Shown piece by piece: positions 1 through 6,800 of a stretch of DNA of 7,098 nt. Made by a program: the position numbers and the translations under genes. How positions within the stretch are numbered: position 1 is the first letter of the stretch; each line of letters starts with the position of its first letter. Origin of the DNA: an uncultured Bacteroidales bacterium (lineage in GTDB: Bacteria > Bacteroidota > Bacteroidia > Bacteroidales > UBA932); the NCBI GenBank assembly GCA_946187365.1, contig CAMHRD010000055.1, forward strand, positions 1 through 7,098, read 5' to 3'. Below the pieces are notes generated by a model. That model had not been told where the DNA came from and ran no database searches. It saw nothing but the letters and a program-made list of their open reading frames with translations.

Positions 1-337
1 CCACATTAAGGGAGAAGGTAACGGATACATTATCTCAATGCAGGGAGTAGATATCTACTTTGCAGGAGATACAGAGTGCATTCCTGAGATGAAGGAACTT
101 GCTCCGGAGGCAGAGCGTAAATCAAAGTGGGCTAAGGCAATACAGGGAGAGATAGATATTGCCTTCCTTCCTAAGAACTTACCTTACACAATGAGTGACG
201 AGGAGTTTGTTAAAGCGGCCAACACCATTAAGCCAAAGAACCTCTTCCCAATCCATTACTTTGAGATTGATCCAAAGGCTCTGAGCAAGGCGCTGGATAC
301 CCGCATCTGCCTCTATGTTAACGGCAAGCAAATCTAA
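1..337 (+). CDS. MBL-fold metallohydrolase, C-terminal part (5' end outside window)
   Basis: The frame is open from base 2 to a TAA at 335-337 and gives 111 residues, continuing upstream of the in-frame ATG at 38. That ATG is therefore probably internal. The stretch GYIIS...VDIYFAGDTE, then IDIAFLPKNLPYTM and later LFPIHY, matches the second half of the UlaG-like metallo-beta-lactamase fold. The Asp of AGDTE and the His of PIHY sit where the last two metal ligands of the family lie; this is family knowledge, not proven here. The N-terminal HxHxDH metal motif must lie upstream of the window. Such enzymes are usually cytosolic hydrolases of varied substrates, so no substrate is assigned. The gene converges on the carboxyltransferase gene at 466-2247 and ends 40 bases before a hairpin terminator. 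Family assignment is firm; function is open. Confidence 0.87.
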   Translation, partial: HIKGEGNGYIISMQGVDIYFAGDTECIPEMKELAPEAERKSKWAKAIQGEIDIAFLPKNLPYTMSDEEFVKAANTIKPKNLFPIHYFEIDPKALSKALDTRICLYVNGKQI

Positions 338-377
338 TCCGCACGAACACACAGTAACAAATAAACCAAAACCAAAC

Positions 378-420
378 AAAAAAGGGATGACCAAAAAAAT
401 TGATCATCCTTTTTTCTTTT
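378..420 (+). terminator. Bidirectional intrinsic terminator between convergent genes
   Basis: The left arm AAAAAAGGGATGA (378-390) can pair with TCATCC plus the T run at 404-415. This gives six Watson-Crick pairs (GGATGA/TCATCC), one G-T pair and about five A-T pairs, with a loop of 13 bases. T runs flank the stem on either strand: TTTTTT at 410-415 on +, and the complement of the A run at 378-383 on -. It can therefore stop the hydrolase transcript from the left and the carboxyltransferase transcript, whose stop is at 466, from the right. Confidence 0.75.
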
Positions 421-465
421 GAACCCTGCGTCATGATGGCCCTTGCCAGCCATCGCGGAGGCGTA

Positions 466-2247
466 TTACTGCACAAAGGCAATAATCTCATCCTTAACAA
501 CTTTCTGTCCCTGTTTAGCGCAAACGGCAACAAGTTTTCCGTCTGCAGGGCAGATAATCTCCTCCATTCCGTAGAATGCCTGAATGTTGCAGAGGGTTTG
601 ACCCATCTTAACGTCTGAACCCTCAACAGGAGCGGATGACTTATCCTCAACGTCATACTGCCAGATAACCTCACCCTTAACGGTTGCGTGTACCGGCTTA
701 GCGTCCGGATATTTAGCCATAATCTTCTCCACGTCAAAAGCAGGAACTTCTACAACAGGACGGGTAATGATGATAGGTGCTCCGGCCTTTGCTCTGTTAG
801 CCTCAAGCTCCTTCTCAAATCTCTGTTTTGCTATGCCGCTCTTGTAGTCTCTGTACTGAGTCTCGTGCATTGCAAACTCAAAGAGTTCCTCATCATCCTG
901 GCCTCTGTCCCAACCTTCCTCTTCCATCATCTTAATGTAACGAGGCAGGTCATTAGGGAATGCATCCTGAGGAACGCCGGTGTAGAATTCAAGTCCCTTC
1001 TGCTTAACAATCTCCTTAATTTCAGGAGCAAGTTCGCCAGGAAGTTTACCCATCTTACCAAGAATCATGTTCATTGTATCCTTGTCTATGGTCTTCCATC
1101 TTGGCTCACCCTTAAGCATGTGCATGAGGTTCATCAGAGCGGTGTTCTTTACATACTGGCTGAACGGAGTTACCAATGGAGGATAACCCAATCTTGGCCA
1201 TACGTACTCAACCTCCTGGAAGAGCATAACTACCAGGTCATTAATGCTGAGTTCCTTCTTGCCCTGATTTCTGAGTGAAGAGTTAATTGCTCCCTGGAAG
1301 CCCTTGAGGTCTGCCATCATAGAGCCCATCATTCCGCCAGGAAGTCCGCAACCAACAAGCAGTGAGCTCATTTGGTAGTTACCCGGAGCAATCCAGTATC
1401 CGAGGAACTCGTCTATGAACTTCTGAGTGAGAGCTCTGGCTTCCATGTAAGCGTTCATATTGATATCCTTTACAAGGAATCCGGCATCCTTAAGCATTGC
1501 CTGAATGGTAATTACATCCGGGTGAATCTTTCCCCAGGAGAGCGGTTCCATAGCCACGTCAATGTAATCTGCGCCTGCTCTTGCAACCTCAAGCATAGAG
1601 GCTACTGAGAATCCAGGGCCTGAGTGACCGTGATACTGAACCTTGATATTAGGGTGCTTGTCCTTGATTGCCTTAACCAATCTTCCCAGAAATGCAGGAC
1701 GTCCAATACCTGCCATATCCTTAAGACAGATCTCATCTGCTCCGTACTCTACCACCTTGTCTACCACGCCCATATAGTACTCAACGGTGTGGATAGGAGA
1801 GTAGGTGATACTGAGCGCAGCCTGAGCAATCATGCCCGCCTCTTTTGCGTGAATGACAGAACCTTTGAGGTTACGGTGGTCATTCAATCCGCAGAAAGAA
1901 CGCATAATGTTGGTTCCCTGAGCCTTCTTAACCTTTGCCATCAGAGCACGTACGTCATCAGGTACCGGGAACATTCTCAATGCATTAAGACCTCTCTCAA
2001 GCATGTGAGTCTGAATTCCCACCTTGTTGAACGGAGCCGTCCACTCTCTTACGGCCTTGTTAGGATTCTCTCCAAACAGAAGGTTAACCTGCTCAAAAGC
2101 ACCACCGTTACTTTCAACGCGGTCAAAGCAACCCATATCAATAATTACCGGAGCAATCTCCTTAAGCATAGAGACTTTTGGAACATACTTTCCGGAAGAC
2201 TGCCACATATCCCTGTAAAGAAGGGAGAATTTTATTTCTCTTGCCAT
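466..2247 (-). CDS. oadA: Carboxyltransferase of the OadA / PycB / transcarboxylase-5S family with a lysine-less biotinyl-like C-terminal domain
   Basis: This complete 593-residue protein has an N-terminal carboxyltransferase TIM barrel (about 5-300). The family's metal and catalytic residues are visible: YRDMWQS (Asp13), CLKDMAG (Lys176, the carboxylated-lysine position) and YHGHSG (His206, His208). The helical PYC_OADA-type domain follows (about 310-470; WPRLGYPPLVTPFSQYV at 350-366). A linker leads to a biotinyl/lipoyl-like domain (about 515-593). The family moves CO2 between biotin and oxaloacetate, pyruvate or methylmalonyl-CoA. In the last domain the usual EAMKM hairpin reads QAFYGM, with Tyr559 where the biotinylated Lys belongs, so the protein probably cannot carry biotin itself and would need a separate carrier. 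The substrate cannot be fixed from sequence; oadA is a family-level symbol and pycB is an alternative. The ATG at 2245-2247 is chosen because MAREIKFSLLYRD opens as family members do and a promoter lies just upstream; there is no clear Shine-Dalgarno. The gene stands alone here, with no biotin carrier or membrane beta subunit adjacent. Confidence 0.9.
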   Translation of the reverse strand: MAREIKFSLLYRDMWQSSGKYVPKVSMLKEIAPVIIDMGCFDRVESNGGAFEQVNLLFGENPNKAVREWTAPFNKVGIQTHMLERGLNALRMFPVPDDVRALMAKVKKAQGTNIMRSFCGLNDHRNLKGSVIHAKEAGMIAQAALSITYSPIHTVEYYMGVVDKVVEYGADEICLKDMAGIGRPAFLGRLVKAIKDKHPNIKVQYHGHSGPGFSVASMLEVARAGADYIDVAMEPLSWGKIHPDVITIQAMLKDAGFLVKDINMNAYMEARALTQKFIDEFLGYWIAPGNYQMSSLLVGCGLPGGMMGSMMADLKGFQGAINSSLRNQGKKELSINDLVVMLFQEVEYVWPRLGYPPLVTPFSQYVKNTALMNLMHMLKGEPRWKTIDKDTMNMILGKMGKLPGELAPEIKEIVKQKGLEFYTGVPQDAFPNDLPRYIKMMEEEGWDRGQDDEELFEFAMHETQYRDYKSGIAKQRFEKELEANRAKAGAPIIITRPVVEVPAFDVEKIMAKYPDAKPVHATVKGEVIWQYDVEDKSSAPVEGSDVKMGQTLCNIQAFYGMEEIICPADGKLVAVCAKQGQKVVKDEIIAFVQ

Positions 2248-2282
2248 ATAGTTTTAAAATGAAGTTCTAAATCAACAAGAAA

Positions 2283-2313
2283 CAAATATAAGAAAAGCGC
2301 AACAGATAACAAA
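2283..2313 (-). promoter_or_regulatory. Bacteroidota-type promoter for the carboxyltransferase gene
   Basis: Read on the - strand, TTTG (complement of 2310-2313), a 19-base spacer and TATATTTG (complement of 2283-2290) match the Bacteroidota sigma-ABfr consensus TTTG-N19-TAnnTTTG at every fixed base. Transcription would start near 2276-2279, giving a leader of about 30 bases before the ATG at 2247. Confidence 0.75.
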
Positions 2314-2321
2314 AAAAGAGT

Positions 2322-2329
2322 TATATTTG
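2322..2329 (+). promoter_or_regulatory. -7 box of the tRNA-His promoter
   Basis: TATATTTG fits the Bacteroidota -7 consensus TAnnTTTG and lies 11 bases before the first tRNA base, which suits a short 5' leader trimmed by RNase P. No TTTG stands 18-20 bases upstream (2299-2302 reads GCAA), so the -33 half is weak or absent. The spacer region is shared with the divergent promoter of the carboxyltransferase gene. Confidence 0.6.
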
Positions 2330-2340
2330 CAACCCCAAAT

Positions 2341-2415
2341 GGTGGCTGTGGCGCAGTTGGCTAGCGCGACAGATTGTGGCTCTGTAGGTCGTGGGTTCGA
2401 GACCCACCAGCCACC
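2341..2415 (+). tRNA. tRNA-His (anticodon GTG)
   Basis: A full cloverleaf can be folded. The acceptor stem is GTGGCTG (2342-2348) with CAGCCAC (2408-2414), a perfect 7 bp. The D stem is GCGC/GCGC (2351-2354, 2364-2367) with GG in the loop. The anticodon stem is ACAGA/TCTGT (2369-2373, 2381-2385) with loop TTGTGGC, placing GTG at 2376-2378. The T stem is GTGGG/CCCAC (2391-2395, 2403-2407) with loop TTCGAGA. G at 2341 opposite C at 2415 is the extra G-1:C73 pair that identifies histidine tRNA. The bases after C73 are CAG, so the 3' CCA is not fully encoded and must be added by the nucleotidyltransferase. Confidence 0.97.
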
Positions 2416-2421
2416 CAGATT

Positions 2422-2453
2422 AGGACTCTCATCTTTGAGGGTCCTGTTTTTTT
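2422..2453 (+). terminator. Intrinsic terminator of tRNA-His
   Basis: AGGACTCTCA (2422-2431), loop TCTT, then TGAGGGTCCT (2436-2445) form a 10-bp stem with one G-T pair, followed by G and seven T (2447-2453). It starts seven bases after the tRNA. On the - strand it lacks a following T run, so it should act only on the tRNA transcript. It overlaps the last eight codons of the phzF-family gene. Confidence 0.9.
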
Positions 2454-3280
2454 GCGTGGCCGCCTATGAGGACTCTGTCTTGCAGAACTTTAAGATGAAG
2501 GATGCCTCCTCTTTGGGAGCATTGATACGCGGTCAGTTCTCTCTTGTTCAGTTTCTCTGCCCACAATGGAGCAAGAGTACAGTGAGCGGAACCGGTAACA
2601 GGGTCTTCATCAATTGCCTCTTTTGGGAAGAAACATCTTGAAACAAAATCATACTCCATTGATAAACTGGAATTGAGTTTCTTCTCTTTGTTTGACGGAG
2701 CTGTAATAAGAAGGTTGTATTCTTTTGGCAGCTGTTTAATCATTTCAAAATCAGGAATAAAGGAAGCAACGTCAGACTCCTCTTTGAAGACAACTACATA
2801 ATCTATTCCTTTTCTTATTTCTACAATCTTCTCTCCACGCTCCTTTCCAACTGCTTGAGTTACAGCGTTTATTTCCTCCTTATCTAAAACTTTTTCAGTA
2901 AGATATAATGGGAAATCCATACGGATTACATCATTATCATCTCTTGTAACTGAAAGCTCTCCGCTCTTGGATTTAAACTTTAAAAGAGTTGCCTCTTTGA
3001 AGAAATGGGTGAAGAGTATAAACGCTGTTGCAAGTGTGGCGTGACCGCAGAGCGGAACCTCACAACCAGGTGTGAACCAACGGATTTCAAAGGTGGGCTC
3101 AGATGGATTATCATCTATGCAGCAGCAGAATGCTGTCTCAGAAAGATTGTTTCTTAAAGCAATCCTTTGCATGCAATCATCAGTTGGCCAGTTGTCTACA
3201 ACCGCCACTGCTGCCGGATTTCCCAGCAACTCACTCTCTGCAAACGAGTTAACAAAGAAACATTTAACCTTCTCTTCCAT
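2429..3280 (-). CDS. PhzF-family isomerase/epimerase-like protein
   Basis: This 283-residue cytosolic protein belongs to the diaminopimelate-epimerase-like PhzF fold, made of two similar halves. Signatures in order: LLGNPAAVAVV (18-28), NLSETAF (45-51) with Glu48 at the catalytic acid position of PhzF, IRWFTPGCEVPLCGHATLA (67-85), KGIDYVVVF (157-165), DFVSRCFFP (211-219), EDPVTGSAH (225-233) and QRGGIL (256-261). PhzF itself isomerises a dihydro-hydroxyanthranilate in phenazine synthesis, but most members have no known substrate and no phenazine genes are nearby, so only the family is claimed. The ATG at 3278-3280 is preferred over an upstream in-frame ATG (3332-3334): AAAGGA precedes it at proper spacing and MEEKVKCFFVNSFAE opens as family members do. 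The C-terminus is odd. After the IGGHA strand, where relatives go on to a final strand ending near a Gly, it reads KKQDPQR and stops, using bases of the tRNA-His terminator. Confidence 0.88.
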   Translation of the reverse strand: MEEKVKCFFVNSFAESELLGNPAAVAVVDNWPTDDCMQRIALRNNLSETAFCCCIDDNPSEPTFEIRWFTPGCEVPLCGHATLATAFILFTHFFKEATLLKFKSKSGELSVTRDDNDVIRMDFPLYLTEKVLDKEEINAVTQAVGKERGEKIVEIRKGIDYVVVFKEESDVASFIPDFEMIKQLPKEYNLLITAPSNKEKKLNSSLSMEYDFVSRCFFPKEAIDEDPVTGSAHCTLAPLWAEKLNKRELTAYQCSQRGGILHLKVLQDRVLIGGHAKKQDPQR

Positions 3281-3299
3281 CTTTTTTCCTTTTTCATTG

Positions 3300-3307
3300 T
3301 AAAGATA
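3300..3307 (-). promoter_or_regulatory. Probable -7 box for the phzF-family gene
   Basis: The complement reads TATCTTTA, seven of the eight positions of TAnnTTTG being acceptable, about 20 bases before the ATG at 3280. A transcript from here would start near 3294-3296, just ahead of the AAAGGA ribosome site. I found no good TTTG at the -33 position, so the call is tentative. Confidence 0.35.
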
Positions 3308-3325
3308 TAAATGAGTTTGAAATGT

Positions 3326-3355
3326 TTTGCACAATTAAAACTTTTTCTATCTTTG
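3326..3355 (+). promoter_or_regulatory. Distal metH promoter P1
   Basis: TTTG (3326-3329), an 18-base spacer and TATCTTTG (3348-3355) are a near-ideal Bacteroidota promoter. The start would be near 3360, giving a leader of about 90 bases that contains the long hairpin at 3377-3440 before the metH ATG at 3450. It lies back to back with the phzF-family gene. Confidence 0.65.
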
Positions 3356-3376
3356 CAGTGGGTTTTCATTGATGTC

Positions 3377-3440
3377 GTTAATGTGAAGAGAAAGGCAGGT
3401 ATCTGGGAAAGGAGATGCCTGCTTTTCATTTTTAATTAAC
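3377..3440 (+). promoter_or_regulatory. Long imperfect hairpin in the metH leader (candidate attenuator or regulatory RNA)
   Basis: Arms of equal length (3377-3404 and 3413-3440, 28 bases each) flank the loop GGGAAAGG (3405-3412). The inner 14 positions pair without mismatch (AAAGGCAGGTATCT with AGATGCCTGCTTTT, including one or two G-T pairs). A looser section of eight follows, then six more pairs (GTTAAT with ATTAAC). The inner stem ends in TTTTCATTTTT, which resembles an intrinsic terminator. Because P1 lies upstream and the gene downstream, this could be a conditional terminator of metH. I could not match it to a cobalamin or SAM riboswitch: the leader is too short for the former, and the SAM-I core bases are not seen. 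Confidence 0.5.
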
Positions 3441-3444
3441 TTTG
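3437..3444 (+). promoter_or_regulatory. Possible proximal -7 box P2 of metH
   Basis: TAACTTTG matches TAnnTTTG exactly and ends five bases before the metH ATG, so a transcript from it would be nearly leaderless. No TTTG is found at the matching -33 position (3414-3417 reads GATG). It overlaps the foot of the leader hairpin. The match may be chance in AT-rich DNA. Confidence 0.3.
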
Positions 3445-3449
3445 CGGGC

Positions 3450-3881
3450 ATGATAACAAGGAAGGAGATATTGGCTCGTTTGAGGGATAGGATCATCATT
3501 ATGGATGGTGCTATGGGAACCATGATTCAGCAAAGGGGTTTGGACTCTGCTGAGGCGGGGAGCGGGGTGAACGGGAACCTGGATATGCTCAACCTTGTTA
3601 ATCCAAATGGGATTGCTTCAATTCATAAGGCATACATTGAGGCCGGGGCTGAACTGATTGAGACAAACACCTTTAGCGGAACGGTGATTTCTCAGCAGGA
3701 GTACGGCTGCGCGGAGAAGGTTTATGAGATTAACCGCAGGGGTGCAGAGATTGCACGTGCTGCAGCCGAGGAGAAGTGTTTATCTATTGATACCTGGAGA
3801 GAAATGGGGAGCAAGGAGGGCTATTGTAGCGGGCTCTATGGGTCCTACAATCAAGTCTTTGACCCTCTCTCCGGATGTTAA
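3450..3881 (+). pseudogene. metH: metH 5' fragment: start of the homocysteine-binding domain, cut off by a frameshift
   Basis: From the ATG at 3450 the frame gives MetH-like sequence for 125 residues (to base 3824), including the N-terminal IIIMDGAMGTMIQ, the segment NGNLDMLNL, and EAGAELIETNTFSGT. These are early strands of the homocysteine methyltransferase barrel. After that the frame reads 18 unrelated codons and stops at TAA 3879-3881. The MetH sequence resumes in the next frame at GTA 3826, reading VAGSMGPT. Dropping one T at 3824-3825 would give GYVAGSMGPT and restore one gene. As written, the 143-residue product lacks all zinc ligands and cannot be active. No strong Shine-Dalgarno precedes the ATG, as is usual in this phylum. 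The start agrees with the family N-terminus. Confidence 0.88.
3822..3828 (+). other. metH: Frameshift site in metH (one extra T)
   Basis: Bases TATTGTA join the two MetH reading frames. Upstream, codons run GGC TAT TGT with GGC at 3819; downstream they run GTA GCG GGC from 3826. Removing one of the two T at 3824-3825 gives Gly-Tyr-Val-Ala-Gly-Ser-Met-Gly-Pro-Thr, where E. coli MetH reads RYVAGVLGPT. The run is only two T long, so this is not a classic homopolymer slip site. Confidence 0.85.
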
Positions 3882-6800
3882 CCGTCCGGAGTACAGAAAC
3901 GTCTCCTTTGATGAGATGGCCGCTGCCTTTATGACTCAGGCAGAGGGGCTTATAGATGGCGGCGTAGATGTGCTGATTGTGGAGAGCATTTATGACGGAC
4001 TCAATGCAAAGGCTGCCCTATATGCCATAAACAAGGTGCTGGCGGACAGGGGAGTAGATATTCCGGTAATGGTCTCAGCCACAGTTAATGACCGCTTTGG
4101 AAGAATTCTTACAGGACAGGATATCAGGTCTTTATACACGGAACTCAAGGGCTATGGAATATTGAGTTTTGGTCTTAACTGTTCTTTTGGAGCAAAGGAT
4201 CTGGAGGGTTGCATTAAGAGCATAGACGGCTTTGCAGAGTGTGCTGTCAGCGTTCACCCTAACGCAGGACTGCCAGATGAGATGGGCCGTTACAAGGAGA
4301 CGCCCTCTTACACTGCAAGCTGCATCAAAGAGATGGCCGTTGAAGGAGTTGCCTCTGGTGGACGTTTGAACTTTGCGGGCGGCTGCTGTGGAACTACACC
4401 GGAGCATATTGCTGCAATTGCTTCTGCCTTAAGAGGTTGCACTCCACGTGCGTTGTCGGTAATCCATCGGGAGAAAGATATAGATGATTTGGAGGTGAGC
4501 GGCCTGGAGAACCTGCTCATTAACAGAAAGAAAAACAACTTCACAAATATTGGAGAGAGGACCAACGTTGCGGGAAGTGCAAAGTTTGCAAAGCTGCTGA
4601 GGGAGAGAGATTTTGTGCAGGCCTCTCAGATTGCGGCCAAGCAGATTGAAGACGGGGCAACGCTCATTGATATCAATACGGATGATCCTATGAGCAACGG
4701 CACGGAGTTGATGGAGAGCTTTTTACGTTATCTCTCATCTGAGCCGGCTGTTGCAAAGGTTCCCTTTATGATAGACTCCTCAGATTGGAACACCATACTT
4801 GCGGGAGTTAAAAACTCTACCGGAAAGCCGGTGGTAAATTCCATCAGCCTCAAGGACGGAGAGGAGGAGTTTTTAAGAAGAGCCAAAGAGTTGCATCTGC
4901 TGGGTGCCGCCGCTGTGGTGATGGCCTTTGACGAGCAGGGGCAGGCGGTGACGCTGGAGCGCAAGAAAGAGATTGCGGAGCGTGCATATAAACTGCTGAT
5001 ATCCATTGGATACGAGCCGAGTGAGATAATTCTGGACTGCAACATTCTTACAATAGCAACAGGTATTGCGGAGCATGACAGTTACGCTGTAAACTTCATT
5101 GAGGCGGTACGTTGGATAAAGCAGAATCTTCCGGGAGCAAAGACCTCCGGCGGAGTTTCAAACCTCTCCTTTGCATTCCGCGGAAACAACACCATAAGAC
5201 GGGCAATGCACTCCGTCTTCCTCTATCACGCCATTGCGGCGGGGCTGGATATGGCCATAGTAAATCCGTCTATGACAGATCTTTATGACGATATCCCAAC
5301 ACATCTTAGGAGCGTTGTTGAAGCGGTTGTTCTGAATGATTCTTCTCTACTTCCCGATAGTGATAAGGGCAAGAACCCAACCGAGGTTCTCACTGAACTT
5401 GCCTTTGAAATAAAGAAGCAAGAGGAGGAGGCTAAGAACGGAACGCCCGTACAAAAGGCAGTAAAAGAAGAAGATACAAAGGTTGCCTCTACTCCGGAAA
5501 AGCAACTTTCAGATAAGGTGGTTAAGGGAGATCTCTCTGAGTTGGAGCCTGTTCTTCTGGAGCTGATTAAGAAGATGAAGGCCGTTCAGATTATTGAAGG
5601 ACCGCTGATGGAGGGGTTGGAAGAGGTTGGAAGACGCTTTGAGCAGGGCAAGATGTTCCTTCCGCAAGTGGTTAAGAGTGCGAGAGTTATGAAGCAGGCG
5701 GTGGAGATTCTTCAACCGTATATTGCAGAGAAACATAGTTGCGATTGTTGCGGACCAAAGAGCGCAAACAAAAGCACAAAGCCTGTGGTTGTTCTTGCTA
5801 CTGCAAAGGGAGATATTCACGATATTGGAAAGAACATTGTCTCCATTGTTCTTAGCTGCAACGGAATGGAGGTTGTGGATCTGGGTGTGATGGTGGATAA
5901 TCAAACCATTGTAGATGAAGCTATTGCACGCAAAGCCTCTTTGATAGGAGTTAGCGGACTTATTACTCCTTCACTTAAGTTTATGGAGGATCTGGCATCT
6001 CTTATGGAGCAGAACAAAGAGAGGATGCTGAGGGAGTTGGGATATCTTATTCCGCTGGCTGTTGGAGGAGCAACCGCATCATCTGTCCATACTGCAGTGA
6101 ACATTGCACCACGTTATAGCGGCACGGTGCTCTTTGGCGGAGACGCTTCAAACGCCTCAGTATCATACAAAAGGATAATTGCAGACTCAGACGCTTCACT
6201 ACCGGTGATTAGGGAGGAGAACTCTTATCCGCTGGGCGGCTTTGCAGAACTTATAAAGAGAGACCAGGCAGATATTAGAAGACAGTATGAGGCAAGGCAC
6301 GCAAAGTTCCTCTCTAAAGAAGAGGCTCTTGCTCTTGCAAAAGAGTATCCTATAGAGTCTTACATCCATCCCGATGGATTTGGAGAGAACAATCTCTTTG
6401 CAGAAAACATCTCAGTTTCTACTCTTGCGGAGAGAATAGATTGGACTGCCTTCTTCAACTTCTGGGGTTTCAAAGGAAAATATCCGGAGTTGGCTTATAA
6501 CAACCAGGAGGCAGAAAAGCTTTATGACCAGGCTCTTGAGATGATAGGCAAGATGATAGAGGAGGAGTCCGTTAAGGCGGGTGCAATACTCTCTTTCTTT
6601 GATGCAGCTGCAGATAGTGACAGTATTGAGCTGTTTGATAATTTGAAGGAAGACCCATCGGGGAACCTTGTATATGAGGAGATTGCAAAGAGAAAGGTGG
6701 TGGCAAAAATGGAGGTTCCGCGCCAGAGAAAAGAGGGGTCTGAGTATATGTCACTGGCAGATTTTGTACTGCCGCTTAAGATGGCAGATGCACAAGGAAA

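Noticed and set aside
688..2262. Several open frames on + within the carboxyltransferase gene
   Set aside because: They are antisense shadows of a conserved 593-residue gene and their translations look random (rich in Leu, Ser, His and Cys).
2413..2417. Encoded 3' CCA of tRNA-His
   Set aside because: The CCA at 2415-2417 begins at the discriminator base C73, which pairs with G-1, so only CA follows it; the tail is not fully encoded.
2327..2641. Open frame of 104 codons on + spanning tRNA-His and the antisense of phzF
   Set aside because: It reads through the tRNA and its terminator, overlaps a clear family gene on the other strand and has no recognisable product.
3281..3334. Longer start for the phzF-family protein at ATG 3332-3334, adding 18 residues
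   Set aside because: The added residues (MCKTFQTH...) do not resemble the family, the probable -7 box lies inside that stretch, and the ATG at 3280 has a good ribosome site.
3360..3449. Cobalamin or SAM riboswitch ahead of metH
   Set aside because: The leader is under 100 bases, too short for the cobalamin class, and I cannot see core bases of SAM-I. The hairpin is reported as an unclassified element instead.
3822..3881. Programmed ribosomal frameshifting in metH
   Set aside because: There is no slippery heptamer, and the out-of-frame stop lies 18 codons beyond the join, so an indel or sequence error is simpler.
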